Of a stretch of 64,000 nucleotides of DNA, positions 8,762 through 19,697 are shown piece after piece. Origin of the DNA: JAGWRA01 sp963711505 (lineage in GTDB: Bacteria; Acidobacteriota; Vicinamibacteria; Vicinamibacterales; CAVVIG01). The notes below the pieces were generated by a model. The model had not been told where the DNA came from and searched no databases. It worked only from the letters and a program-made list of their open reading frames with translations. The stretch lies in NCBI GenBank assembly GCA_963711505.1, contig CAVQEJ010000003.1, positions 2,604,001-2,668,000 of the forward strand, given 5' to 3'. Within the stretch, counting starts at the first letter, position 1. Every line of letters begins with the position of its first letter. A program made the translations under genes and the position numbers.

Positions 8762-10706
8762 TCAGTGGTGAGACGACGAGTGGGACCCGTGGTGTCCACC
8801 CGCCTCGGCGAACATGTTGGCCAGGTTGGCGACGTCGAGGACGCCGAGGCCGGCCGCCGGCTCGTAGCCCGGCACGCCGTTGTAGAACCAGTTGTCGCCC
8901 GCGGTGATGTCGACGAACGGCGACGCCCCGTGGTGACGATGCGCCGCGCATGTAGCCGTACAGCATCGGATTCCACAGGCCGACGCGGCCGTGGGCCTTC
9001 TGCGCGACGAGCGCGCTCACGCCGTTCAGCTGGGGTGCGACGAAGCTCGTGCCGCCCCACCCGCTGCTCCAGCCGCCCTCGAAGTAGAGGAGGAATCCCG
9101 TGAAGGGATCCGCGTCGAGCGACACGTCGGGCAGATTGCGGCCCGCATAGTGCGCGGGCAGGTCGAGCAGATCCTGGCCCTGGTAGACGACGCTCTGTCC
9201 CGCCTCGGTCGTCCGCATGCCCGGGACGCCGTACTGATAGGCCGGCCGGTGCCAGAACACGCTCACCCCGCCGCCGCCGCCGACCGGGAACAACGCATCC
9301 TGGAAGCCGGCCTGCCCGCACTGCTGCACCAGGTAGTTCTGGATGTAGCTCCAGCTCCAGACCTGCTCCTGCGGCACGATGAGCGGCGGCACCGACGGGG
9401 CGCAATACGACGGGAACGTGAATCCGACCGGCGTCGTCGTGCCGCCCGCCGCCGTGATGGCCGGATCGGACCCCGGCGCGTCGACCGAGATCACGTTGTC
9501 GATCGGATAGTCGTACGCCTGGTTCGCGTCGTAGGCACCACTGTCGCCCGACGAGGCGAACGTGGAGATCCCCTGCGCCGCCAGCTCGAGGAACGCCTGA
9601 TGGAACGCCACGAGCTCCGGCGTGTAGTCGCCGTTGCCCTGGCTGTCGGGCAGGTAGTAGACCTCGGACAGGCCCCAGCTCACCGACAGGCTGTCGACCA
9701 CGTTGTCGGAGGCCGCGCGGTAGAACATGTCGATGAAGCCGGCGTCCGTGTTCGGCGCATCGTACACGACCATCTTCGCCCCCGGCGCGATACCGCCCGA
9801 CTGCTCCACGTCCAGCGTGGACTCATCGGAGCCCGCCGCGGCGCTGAGGTCGCCGCCGCCGTCGACGTGCACCTGCGTGATCCGGTTGGGATCGACGCTG
9901 AGACCGATCGCGTTCCAGTAGGCGTAGGCATCGGTGGGGTCGAAGTTCGCGAGCGTGGCGATGCCGATCGTCTGGCCCGTCCCGTCGATGTGGGCGTCGT
10001 ACAGCGGGTTGATGTCGTAGAGGTTCGCGACGTCGCCGACGGTGTACTGCCCCGGCACGCCGGTGGCCGTCGCGCCGCTCGGCGGCAGCACCAGCGGCCC
10101 ATTCAGGAGCGCGTGCGCCGTGCCGTTCGGGTTGACGTGCATCGGGTGGTACTTCGCCTCGTTGCTGAGGCCTGCGACCGAGACCAGCAGATCCTGCAGC
10201 AGGACCGGAATCCGCGGGTGGTGGCGCGGCCGGTGGAAGTGGCGGCCGTGCTCCGAGTAGTCGTGCAGATCGACCGAGAAGGCCTGGTCGAACGCCGCGG
10301 CCGTGCCGGTCGCCTTGATGACGAGGTGATCGGGGTACACGTCGGTGACCGTGATGCCGAAGCCCGCGAGATAGTGCGTGATCGCCGCGATGTCGCGATC
10401 GCCGGGCGCATAGCGCCGGACGAAGTCACCGACCGAGAGGAAATGACGGAACCCGGGCGAGTCGGGGTCCTGCGTCGCGGCGACGTAGGCCTCGAGCGCC
10501 GACGGGTTGCGCACCTTGAGGATCAGGGACGCGGTGACGGGCGTGCTCGCCACCGTCGGGCCCATGTCCTGAGCCTGGGCCGGCGGAAGCGGTGCGGCGC
10601 CCATCGTCGCGTACGAGATCGAGACGCCCACGAAGAGGCCGAGCACCCAGGTGTAAGTACGGAACCGGCGCGTCGGCCGGATCCGCGTTCGAGAGTCGTT
10701 GGTCAT
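8762..10706 (-). CDS. sedolisin/kumamolisin serine-carboxyl protease (S53), frameshifted near its C-terminus
   Basis: The ATG at 10706 has a strong ribosome-binding site (GGAGGG) and leads into a membrane-spanning signal (about residues 16-45). A Pro-kumamolisin activation domain follows (about 60-190), then the S53 catalytic domain. The catalytic Glu and Asp are residues 295 and 299 in DESTLD, and the nucleophile is Ser554 in GGTSFVAP. The reading frame slips near 8942. The other frame then supplies ASPFVDITAGDN, the calcium-binding loop needed by the family, and a His-rich end. The true stop is therefore at 8762 rather than further downstream. This is an exported acid-type endopeptidase, probably for protein scavenging. 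A hairpin terminator follows. Confidence 0.88.
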
Positions 10707-10844
10707 ATCGCTGCCCTCCAGATTCGAGGCCGAGTCTGTTTCGGCGGCGACGGCCGTGTCAATCACGGCGGTGCAGAAAAGGGGAAAATTACGAATCTGT
10801 ATGCAGATCCGGGCAGTCTCTTCGCCCTATCTTCCCTGCTGACG

Positions 10845-12514
10845 TCAGGCGTCGGTGTCGGCCGGCGGTTCCCTCAGCGACAGCCGATCCCACGGCCCGA
10901 CCCACTCGCAGGGGCGACCCTTCGGTACGCCAGGACACCAGATCCTGCGCCACCGACAGGCTCACATAGATGTTGATGCCCTTGAAACTGTCGGTGCCCG
11001 GCTGGTCGAAGGTGTGCCGGCAGAGCGTGGCGACGCCCGGCGCGAGGTACACCGGCACCTGCTTCCCGTCGATCTCCACATCATCGTGCCGGACGCCCGC
11101 CCGGTCGTAGATGTAGTGGGTCGTCCGCCACTGCTGCACCAGGTCGACCGTGATGTCGCCGTAGTGCCGGTCGATCAGCGTCATGAACGTCCAGAACCGC
11201 GTGCCCGTGCCGTTCAGCCCGAAGTGAGCCGGATGCTGGGCGCCGTTGCCGTGCTGGCGCATCGGATGATCCGGATCGTGGACGTTCTGCTCGTTGTAGC
11301 TGTCCTTCGCCTCGACGTTGTTGCTCGAGACGATGTAGCGGGCGTGCTTCTCGCCCATGTCGCCCGGCGTGCGGATGGCGTAGCGCGCCTGCCCCTGCTG
11401 GTCGGCCGGGATGCTCTCCACGACAAAGGCGCTGCTGCCATCGGAGATCACCCAGTTGGCGCCGCGCGTGCACTTTCCGATCACGATCTTGTGGCCCGAC
11501 TTCTCGCGATACGACGGGCGGCCCACCGTCAGCAGTTCGACCGCGTGCTTCGCGTTGTCGGCGAAGGCGGCCGCGTAGAAGTCACCCACCTGCCAGTCGA
11601 GTCCCGCGCGGCGGTAGCCGGAGAACGGCTTGTCCACCGTCGGCCCGAGGATGCCCATGCCGCCGCCGGCGTAGCCGCTGACCGTCACGCCCCGGTCGTT
11701 CTGTGCGTGCTCGCTGCCGATCTCGCCCGCCGAGTCGGTCACCGTGTAGGGATGCGCCCGCGGATCGCTCGGCCGGGCGACGAACGTCACCAGGTATTCC
11801 TGCGGGAAGAAGTGCTGATCCTCCGAGCTGACGTGGATCGTCTTCCCGTCCTTCGTCGCGCCGCCGAGCATCACGGCGCCGCTGCAGCAGTGGACGATCT
11901 CGTCCTCGGGCGCCAGTTCGGCCGTCTGCGACACGGGCGGTCGTCCCATGAGGCCGAAGTAGCTGTTGATCATCAGGATCTTGTCGAAGTGGCCCAGCTC
12001 GCGCGGGAAGGCCGACGCGGCGAGCTCCGTGGCGGCGCCGTCGGCGATGCCGTGCATCAGCTCGAGCGCCTCCGGCACGAGCGCGTCGTAGTAGGTCTCC
12101 TGCTGCCGCAGGTAGGCCGCCATCACCGTCGGGCGTCCCCTGGATCGGGATCAGCTCGCGATACCAGCCTTCGTAGACCATCCGGATCAGGTCGCCGGCG
12201 CGCTCGCCGTACTGCTTCCCCATCTCGTGCCACGATCCGCGCAACTCGCCGATGTAACGGGGGTGCGGATCGTAGGCGGGATACCCGGTGGCCCGGTAGT
12301 AGTCGGCGAGCCGCCGGTTGTGGCCGGTCCACTCGCGCCGGCACGGCGGCCTTGCGCGCGCTGGGCGCCGGCCGCGGAGGCGGCAGTGCGGCGCCGCGGA
12401 GACACCCGCGGCCTTCAGCGCGTCGGTCGACACCAGCGCCGCACCGGCCGCGGCCATCTTCATCAGATCCCGCCGGGTGAACCCCGTCGCATCCTTCGGT
12501 CGGTCGGACTTCAT
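10845..12514 (-). CDS. Tat-exported C45-like (acyl-CoA:6-APA acyltransferase family) hydrolase, frameshifted
   Basis: The N-terminus FTRRDLMKMAAAGAALVS is a twin-arginine signal, so a folded protein is exported. The frame changes near 12128 (IPIQGTP into MAAYLRQQETYYDAL), possibly around 12330-12400 in a Pro/Ala-rich linker, and near 10915. The last change gives a better C-terminus, GRPCEWVGPWDRLSL, with a stop at 10845. The core motif HCCSGAVMLGGATKDGKTIH matches the nucleophile region of NTN-type C45 amidases and acyltransferases, where a Cys exposed by self-cleavage attacks an amide. Two adjacent Cys residues make the nucleophile assignment uncertain. The substrate is unknown. Total length would be about 555 residues, longer than typical C45 enzymes. 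Confidence 0.65.
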
Positions 12515-12954
12515 GGCGTGCCTCTCCTGCTCAGGTTCCGGCGGTCCGAATCGCGCGCCCGGGACGGCGGGCGCCCGTGGGGCCGACCATACCCCCGTCG
12601 GCGGCGCGATGCAACTGGCGTGCAGGCCGGCACGATTCTCGACGGAGGACGATCACGATCGTGATCCGTGCAGGCGAGGTCGAGTGCCGCATCCGGTCCC
12701 CGAGGCAGCCGGCAGTGCTCGCGCCGACGGCCGCCGTGCAAGATCGACACGCAGAAGTTACCTGCAGGGTCGCGGCGGCGGCCCGGGCAGCGCTCACCCC
12801 GCGGGCGCACACGCATCGGACCGGCCGTATTCGCGCGCCGGGCCCGAGCGCCGGACCGGCCTGCCATTGGCCATGGTTGTGCATGAGGGACACGCTCCGG
12901 CCGGCGCGTCCCGCAGGCCGCTCCCACGACCATCCGGAAGGCGGTGTGAACCAG
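12515..12954. other. 440-bp divergent intergenic region with a palindrome
   Basis: I see no convincing gene here. It separates the C45-like gene from the Xre-GAF gene and must hold both promoters. The 16-bp perfect palindrome GATCACGATCGTGATC at 12651-12666 is a candidate operator. Confidence 0.5.
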
Positions 12955-13899
12955 ATGTCCGAGAGCTTCGGCGCGCGGCTACGCCGGCAGCGCGAAGAGC
13001 AGCAGATTGCCCTCAAGGTGATCGCGGAGCAGACGAAGATCAAGCTGTCGCTGCTGGACGAGCTGGAGCGCGACAACATCTCGCACTGGCCGGCCGGGAT
13101 CTTCCGCCGCGCCTGGGTCCGCGACTACGCCCACGCCATCGGCCTGGCGCCCGATGCGGTGCTCCGCGAATTCCTGGAAGTCCATCCCGATCCGGAGGCG
13201 GTTCCCGTACCGGCGCCGGCGCCGGCCACCTGGGACGGCCAGGCGGGGACGAGCGCGGCGCCGCCGAGCCGCCTTCGGCACGCCGTCGATGCAGCCGTTC
13301 GCCGGCTGTCCCGCTTTCGGCTCGACCTCACACGCGAACAGGAAGCCCGCACCAGCGGTCCAGCGACCGACGGGAGTCCGGCAGTCCCGGCGGCACCGGA
13401 GGGGCCCGACCTGTGGGCGGCGGCTCAGCTCTGCACCCGGCTCGCCTGCACCACCGACCTGGCCGACGTAAGGTCTCTGCTCCGTGAAGCCGCCCCGATT
13501 CTCGATGCCCGCGGCCTCATCGTCTGGATCCGCGATTCCCGATCCACGGAGCTGAAGCCCGCGCTGGCGTACGGCTATCCGGACCGGGTGCTCGCGCAGC
13601 TGACGCCCGTCGGTCTGGACGCCGACAATGCGACCGCCGTCGCCTGCCGCTCGGCCCACCTGTGCGCGGTCGACGCCGGCGACCAGTCCTGCGGCGCGCT
13701 GGCCGTCCCGCTGATGACGCCGGCGGGCTGCGCCGGGGTGCTCGCCATCGAGTTCCGGCACGGCAGCCGGCAGACCGAATCGACACGGGCCGTGGCGATC
13801 ATCCTGGCCGCGCAACTCGCGAGATCGCTCCGGGCGCCGGCATCGCACAGTGCGACTGCCGGCGCCGGAACGGGAGAGGGCGGCGGGCGCCGCCGCTGA
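12955..13899 (+). CDS. Xre/RodZ-like HTH protein with C-terminal GAF domain
   Basis: The product has 314 residues. The N-terminus FGARLRRQREEQQIALKVIAEQTKIKLSLL is a helix-turn-helix of the RodZ/Xre type (motifs FGARLRRQREEQQ and IALKVIAEQTKIK). It continues to about residue 75, with the RodZ-like FRRAWVRDYAHAIGL. A Pro/Ala linker follows, then a GAF-type sensor domain (about 150-300: LCTRLACTTDLADVRSLL, GVLAIEF). Unlike RodZ there is no transmembrane helix, so it is a soluble DNA-binding regulator that senses an unknown ligand. The start at 12955 is preceded by GGAAGGCGG. It lies just upstream of, and on the same strand as, the two-component pair. Confidence 0.75.
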   Translation: MSESFGARLRRQREEQQIALKVIAEQTKIKLSLLDELERDNISHWPAGIFRRAWVRDYAHAIGLAPDAVLREFLEVHPDPEAVPVPAPAPATWDGQAGTSAAPPSRLRHAVDAAVRRLSRFRLDLTREQEARTSGPATDGSPAVPAAPEGPDLWAAAQLCTRLACTTDLADVRSLLREAAPILDARGLIVWIRDSRSTELKPALAYGYPDRVLAQLTPVGLDADNATAVACRSAHLCAVDAGDQSCGALAVPLMTPAGCAGVLAIEFRHGSRQTESTRAVAIILAAQLARSLRAPASHSATAGAGTGEGGGRRR

Positions 13900-14027
13900 A
13901 GCGGTTGGACGCCCCGCACCGACCGTTTACAATGACCCGGCCCGCTCACACATTTCCTTCACATTCGTCGCCGATTCTGTGCCCTGGAGCATGACATGAC
14001 GGCACGGAGATTCGGCTGGAGTTCGAG

Positions 14028-14750
14028 GTGGAGACCGGGAAGCGGCTGCTCATCATCGATGACGACGAGAAGTACTGCCGGCTGCTCAAGGAGTACCTGC
14101 AGCCGTTCGGCTACGTCGTGGAGCTGGCCCACGACGGCGCGTCGGGGCTCGACAAGGCGCTGAACGGCGGTTATGCCGCCGTCATCATGGACGTGCTGAT
14201 GCCGGGCATGAACGGCATCGAGGTCCTCGGCGAACTGCGGCGCCGCTCGAACACGCCGGTGCTCATGCTCACCGCCCTGGGCGAGGAGACCGACCGGATT
14301 ACGGGTCTCGAGCTCGGCGCCGACGACTACCTGCCGAAGACCTCGTCGACGCGCGAGCTGCTCGCCCGCCTGCGCGCCCTGTTGCGGCGCGCGCTGATCA
14401 CCCAGCAGTCCCGGGAACGCCTCCGGGACGAACCGCTGAGCGTCGGCACGCTCTGGTTCGACCTGGGCGCGCGCGCGGCCACGCTCGATGCCCGGCCGCT
14501 GTCGCTGACGCCCGTCGAGTACGACATCCTGCTGAGCCTCGCCCGCTCGGCGGGCCGCGTGAAGTCGCGCGAGCAGCTGCTCCTGGAAGTGGCGCAGCGC
14601 GATTTCGAGGCCTTCGATTGGTCGATCGACGTCCACATCTCCGCGCTGCGGAAGGCTCTGGGAGACGACGCGCGCGCCCCGCGGTTCATCGAGACCGTCC
14701 GCGGCGTCGGGTACTGCCTCCGCAGGCCCCGAACGGCGGCGGGCTCGTGA
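14028..14750 (+). CDS. OmpR/CpxR-family response regulator
   Basis: The product has 240 residues and begins with GTG at 14028; no upstream ATG is in frame. The receiver domain (1-120) shows the acidic pocket IIDDDEK, the phospho-acceptor Asp55 in VIMDVLMPGMNG, and the switch Lys in GADDYLPK. The C-terminal winged-helix DNA-binding domain (about 140-235) has LSLTPVEYDILLSLA and the ending IETVRGVGYCLR. Its stop overlaps the GTG start of the histidine kinase by four bases, so the two are coupled. The closest well-known relatives are CpxR-like regulators of envelope stress, but the signal here is unknown. Confidence 0.9.
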   Translation: METGKRLLIIDDDEKYCRLLKEYLQPFGYVVELAHDGASGLDKALNGGYAAVIMDVLMPGMNGIEVLGELRRRSNTPVLMLTALGEETDRITGLELGADDYLPKTSSTRELLARLRALLRRALITQQSRERLRDEPLSVGTLWFDLGARAATLDARPLSLTPVEYDILLSLARSAGRVKSREQLLLEVAQRDFEAFDWSIDVHISALRKALGDDARAPRFIETVRGVGYCLRRPRTAAGS

Positions 14751-16212
14751 GCCGGGGGCTGACGCTCCGGAAGAAGACCCTGCTGCTGGCCGCGGGCAAC
14801 TGCGCGTTTCTCCTGCTGGTCTTCGGCGCGTTTCTCTCGCTGCAGTTCCGCCAGGACGTGCGGCTGGCGCTCTTCGCCCCGATGCGCGACCGCGCCGTGG
14901 AGATCGGCCGGCGGATTGCCATGGACCTCCGGCAGACGCCCCCCGCAGAGCGGGACGCCCTCATCGCCCGCTATGCCGCCGCCGAGCGGCTGAAGCTCTA
15001 CCTGTTCCGGAACGACGACCTGACGCAGCTCGGCGGGCCCCGCATCCAGCTGCCCCCGACCGTCGCGCGGCTCGTCCGCGGCGTGCCGGGCAGACCGCCA
15101 CTCCGGCCGCCGCTGCTCGGCGAGACGCCGCTGCCGGGAACGCCACCGATGTTCGTGACGACCGACGGCCCCGTGCGGTACTGGATCGGCATCCGCACGA
15201 CCATCACCAGCCCGGAGGCCCCGACACTCCGGCCGGGCACCCTGCTGTTCGGGTTCGCGTCGATCTGGGACATCCCGTTCCTCACCGAGGCCTGGATCTG
15301 GCTCGGCATCATCGGCGGCACCATGCTGCTGTCCGTCCTGCTGTGGCTGCCGCTGGTGCGCGGCGTGACACGGACCATCACCCGGATGACGCAGGCGACC
15401 GCCGCGATTGCCGACGGCCAGTTCGACACGCGCGTGGATATGACGCGGACCGATGAACTGGGCAGTCTGACGCGGTCGATCAACCGGATGGCGGAGCAGC
15501 TCGAGTCGTTCGTCAGGGGTCAGCGCCGGTTCCTCGGCGACGTCGCGCACGAGGTCCGGTCGCCGCTCGGCCGGATGCAGGTCGCCTCGGAAATCCTGGA
15601 GCAGCACGCCGGCCCGGAGACGGCCCGCTATGTCTCCGATTTGAAGGAGGACGTGGAGCTGATGTCGACGCTGACCGAACAGCTCCTGATGTTCGCCAAG
15701 GGGGACCTGCGGCCCGACGCCATCCGGCTCGTGCCGACCCCGGTCCTCGACGTCGTGACGCGAGCCGTCCAGGTGGAGACCGACGGCCACGACATCCGCG
15801 TCGACGTCGATCCGGGGCTGACCGTGCTCGCGCATCCCGATACCTCCTGCGCGCGCTCTCCAACCTGGTGCGCAACGCCGTCCGGTACGCCGGCACGGCC
15901 GGCCCCATCGAAGTCTCCGCCCACGCCAGCGGTAACGATGTGCGCATCACGGTGGCGGATGCCGGACCAGGCGTGCCCGAAGAGGCCGTCGGTCGGATCT
16001 TCGAGCCGTTCTTCCGCCTCGACACCTCACGCGACCGGAAGACCGGCGGCACCGGCCTGGGGCTCGCCATCGTCCGCACCTGCGTCGAGGCGTGCCGCGG
16101 CTCCCTCGAGTGCCGCAACGGCCGGCCGCACGGCCTCGTGGTGACCCTGCGGCTGCAACGGATGGACGGTCACGCCACGACGGCGCCGGCTCCCCCTCGG
16201 GTTCCCGCCTGA
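14747..16212 (+). CDS. CpxA-like sensor histidine kinase (frameshifted)
   Basis: The GTG at 14747 overlaps the regulator stop. The first transmembrane helix (about residues 12-30) is followed by a periplasmic sensor of about 140 residues with a proline-rich middle. A second helix (about 180-205) and a HAMP domain follow, then the H-box GDVAHEVRSPLGRMQ with the phospho-accepting His at about residue 270. The frame slips near 15842. The new frame gives the N-box LSNLVRNAVRYAG, the G1 motif VADAGPGVPEE and the G2 motif GGTGLGLAIV, ending at 16212. All catalytic boxes are present across the slip, so a one-base sequence error is likely. It pairs with the regulator just upstream. Confidence 0.85.
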
Positions 16213-16335
16213 TCACGACGCGGCAAGAGCCCCCACCGCAACCCGAAACGACGAGCCGCCGCTTCCCACCTCTGGTTCATCGCCCCGTGTCTGCCGGAGG
16301 GCTCCCCGTCGGGCCCTGCAGATAACCGGACAGTA

Positions 16336-16363
16336 TTGATTACAAAACTGTCTGTCATATATT
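16336..16363 (+). promoter_or_regulatory. candidate sigma-70-type promoter for the ECF sigma/kinase operon
   Basis: TTGATT at 16336-16341 and TATATT at 16358-16363, with a 16-bp spacer, stand in an AT-rich patch of a GC-rich region. They lie about 70 bp upstream of the sigma-factor start. Confidence 0.5.
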
Positions 16364-16434
16364 CATTGAACCAGTCGGAATCTGTGTGTGAAGATTCTGC
16401 ACGCCTTCTCAGCTCGGGTTGAACTCCCATCCGT

Positions 16435-16992
16435 ATGCCGCCTCGCCACGAGATCACAGGCCTGCTCGAGGGCTGGAGCCAGGGCGATCGACAGGCGCTC
16501 GATACCCTGATCCCGCTGGTCCATGACGAGCTGTACCGGCTGGCGCGGGGCTACTTCGCGCGCGAGCAGCCCGGGCACACCCTGCAGCCCACCGCGCTCG
16601 TCAACGAAGCCTATCTGCGCCTGGTCGACGAACGCGGCATGCGCTGGCAGAGCCGGGCGCATTTCATCGGCGTCGCCGCGCAGTTGATGCGATTCATCCT
16701 CGTCGACCACTGCCGGCGCAAGCGGTATCAGAAGCGCGGCGGCGGCGCCGCGCGCATCACGTTCGACGAGAATCTTCCGGTCGGCATCGAGCGAAGCGAC
16801 GAGCTCCTGGCGCTCGACGAGGCGCTGAAGAAGCTCGCGATTCGTGACGAGCGGAAGAGCCGCATCGCGGAGCTGCGGTACTTCGGCGGGCTCACCGTCG
16901 AGGAGACCGCCAACGTGCTGTCGATCTCGGTCGCGACGGTGATGCGTGACTGGCGACTGGCCCGCGCCTGGCTGCAACGCGAGCTGGCGTGA
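16435..16992 (+). CDS. ECF-like RNA polymerase sigma factor (sigma-70_ECF family)
   Basis: The 185-residue protein begins PPRHEITGLLEGWSQGD and has the region-2 block LVNEAYLRLVDE and the helix RFILVDHCRRKRYQKRGGG. The region-4 helix-turn-helix is LTVEETANVLSISVATVMRDW. This is the ECF-like family common in Acidobacteria and Planctomycetes, where the gene is usually followed by a Hanks-type kinase, as here. The stop overlaps the kinase start (GTGATG), so the two are coupled. No anti-sigma factor is present; in this family phosphorylation by the partner kinase is the suspected control, which is an inference for this locus. Confidence 0.9.
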   Translation: MPPRHEITGLLEGWSQGDRQALDTLIPLVHDELYRLARGYFAREQPGHTLQPTALVNEAYLRLVDERGMRWQSRAHFIGVAAQLMRFILVDHCRRKRYQKRGGGAARITFDENLPVGIERSDELLALDEALKKLAIRDERKSRIAELRYFGGLTVEETANVLSISVATVMRDWRLARAWLQRELA

Positions 16993-19515
16993 TGCTCTCG
17001 CCGGAACGCTGGCGGCTCGTCGAGCACATCTTTCATGAGGCGCTGAGTCAGCCGCCGGCCGGCCGTCAGGCCTTCATCACCTCGAGTTGCGCCGGCGACG
17101 ACGAGGTGCGACGCGAGGTGGAGTCGCTGCTGGCCGCGGACTCCCCGGACGACGCCGGCGCCGCACTCGTGCAGGACGTCATCGTCGACTGGGCGGCGAG
17201 CACGGCGCCTGAGGCCATCATCGGATGCGAGATTGGCGGATACCGCGTCGTCTCGCTCCTGGGTGAGGGCGGCATGGGCGAGGTGTACCTGGCCGACGAC
17301 CTCTCGCTCGGCCGGCGTGTGGCGCTCAAGCTCCTGCCCGTCCCCTTCACGCGCGACGTCGGGCGGCTGCGCCGCTTCACCGAGGAGGCGCGCGCCGCCT
17401 CGGCGCTCAACCATCCCAACATCATCACCGTCCATCAGATTGGCGAGTTCGAAGGCCGCCGCTACATCGTCACCGAGTTCGTCGACGGCGAGACGCTGCG
17501 GAGCCGCATCGCGCGCGGACCGCTGCCCGAAACCGAGGCGGTGGCGATCGCGCTGCAGGCGGCGCGCGCGCTGGGCGCCGCGCACGATGACGGCATCGTC
17601 CATCGCGACATCAAGCCGGAGAACCTGATGATCCGGCGCGACGGCTACGTCAAGGTGCTCGACTTCGGCCTCGCGAAGCTGGCACCGGACGAGCAGATGG
17701 AGGACGCCACGCCGGGCACGGCGGCAGACGCCGCGCACACCCGGGTCGGCGCGGTGCTCGGAACGCCCAACTACATGGCGCCCGAACAGGCGGTCGGCGC
17801 GGCCGTCGACGCGCGCGCCGACATCTACAGCTTGTCGGTCGTCCTGTACGAGATGGTAACCGGCACGCTGCCCAGGACGGCGCCCGATGGTCCGACTGAT
17901 GGCAGCCGCGTGGCGGCCCCGATCAGTCCGGGCCTGGCTCGCGTGCTGCGTCGCGGCCTCGAGGCCGATCCCGCCGCGCGCTACCAGCACATCTCCGAGC
18001 TCATCGACGATCTCGAGGCGCTCGACGCCGCCGCCGGCGCCCGCGGACGATGGACCGCGCGCCTGCGGCGCGCGCGCATGCCGCTCGCGATCGCGGCGCT
18101 GGCGGCCGCCCTCGCCGCCACCGGATGGACCGCGTATCAACGGGTGTTTCGCGCGCCGCTCGTGTCGTCGCTGGCGGTGCTGCCGCTGGCGAATGCCGGC
18201 GGCAACCCCGGACCTCGACTATCTGGGGGACGGCATCGCCCAGGGCGTCATCTACAAGCTCTCGCAGCTGCCGCACCTCAAGGTGATCGCACGCAGCACG
18301 GCGTTTCAGTTCGAAGGCCGCGAGAACCAGCCCGTGAAGGTCGGCCGGGAGCTGCACGTGGACGCCGTGCTGACCGGCCGCGTCGTGCCGCACGGCGACA
18401 CCGCCGACGTCGAGCTGCAGCTGGTGGACGTCCCACACGCCAGCACGCTCTGGAGCGGGCACTTCACGGTACGCCCGCCGCCGCCGCGGCGCTGGAACAG
18501 GAGATCGCGGAGCGCGTGACCGCCCGCTTGCGGCTGCCGTCGGTGGCGCCCGAGCCGCCGATGGACGCCCAGGCGCACACGCTGTATCTCAAGGCGCGCT
18601 ATCAGCTGAACAAGCGGACGCCCGAGGGATTACGTCAGGCGCAGGCGCTGTTCGATCAGGCGCTCGCGCGGGATCCGGACAATGCCATGCTCCACGCCGG
18701 CCAGGCCGAGGCCTGGGCCCTCCTCGGCGCCTACAGCATCCTGCCGCCCTCGGACTCGTTTCCCCGCGCGATCGCGGCCGCGAGGCAGGCGCTGGATCGG
18801 AACGAGAACATGGCCGACGCGCGCACGACGCTGGCGTTGTGCCTGTTCCTGTACGACCGGAACTGGCCTGCCGCGGAAGCCGAGTTCCGGCGGGTCACCC
18901 AGGAACGACCGGGTTATGCGCTCGCGCATCACTGGTACGGCGAATTCCTGATGGCCCGTGGGCGCACGGACGAGGCGTTGACGCAGCTGAAGCTGGCGCA
19001 GAAACTCAATCCGCTCTCGCTGGTCATCCCCGTCGACGAAGGCCGCGCGGAGTTCTTCGGCCACCGGTTCCCGCAGGCGCGCCAGCTCTGCCGTGGCGCC
19101 CTCGACGTGTCGCCCACGTTCGTGCCCGCGATCGACTGCCTCGCGATGGTGGCCGTCCAGCAGGGCCGCTACGACGACGCCATCACGCGCTACGGCGAGG
19201 TGAGCCGGCTCTGGGGATCCGACAGCGGCCTCCCGGGCCAGGCGCTGGCGCTGGCGGCCGCCGGCCGACGGGTCGAAGCCGAGAAGATCCTCGCGCAGCT
19301 GACCGCGGACGGCCGGCAAGGCTATACGCAGCCGCTGTGGCTCGCGTTCGTCGACGCGGCCCTCGGCCGCAAGGATGAGGCGTTCAGACTGCTGGAAGCC
19401 GCCCGCCAGCGGCACGGCCAACAACCTCGCGTATCTGAAGGCGGATCCCCGGGTGGACAGTCTCCGCAGCGACCCACGCTGGAAGGCATTCGCCCGCGAA
19501 ATCGGACTCGACTGA
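16992..19515 (+). CDS. Hanks-type Ser/Thr kinase with transmembrane helix and TPR repeats (frameshifted)
   Basis: The start is ATG at 16992, or GTG at 16989. The kinase domain (about residues 80-345) has GEGGMGEVY, the Lys motif VALKLL, the catalytic loop HRDIKPEN, DFG and MAPEQA. A transmembrane helix (about 363-380) leads to an outer segment of the TolB-like type (LDYLGDGIAQGVIYKLSQ). That segment is readable only in another frame between about 18210 and 18480. TPR repeats follow (about 530-800). A second slip near 19425 switches to ANNLAYLKADPRVDSL with a stop at 19515. All motifs are intact, so the slips look like sequence errors. It is coupled to the ECF sigma factor and is probably its signalling partner at the membrane. 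Confidence 0.85.
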
Positions 19516-19697
19516 CGCCGCCCGGGCTGGTCCCTCGACGGCGCCCCCGCCCCGTGACAACGTTTCCCGGCCGTTCTCGCATTACTCCCTACGGGGTATC
19601 AGGCGTGAGCTGTCTGCGTGAAGCTCTCGCCCGCCCGCCGCGTCAGTCCGGCCCGCTCCAGCGGGCCGTCTATCTTGAACTCTGAAAGGGAGATCCG

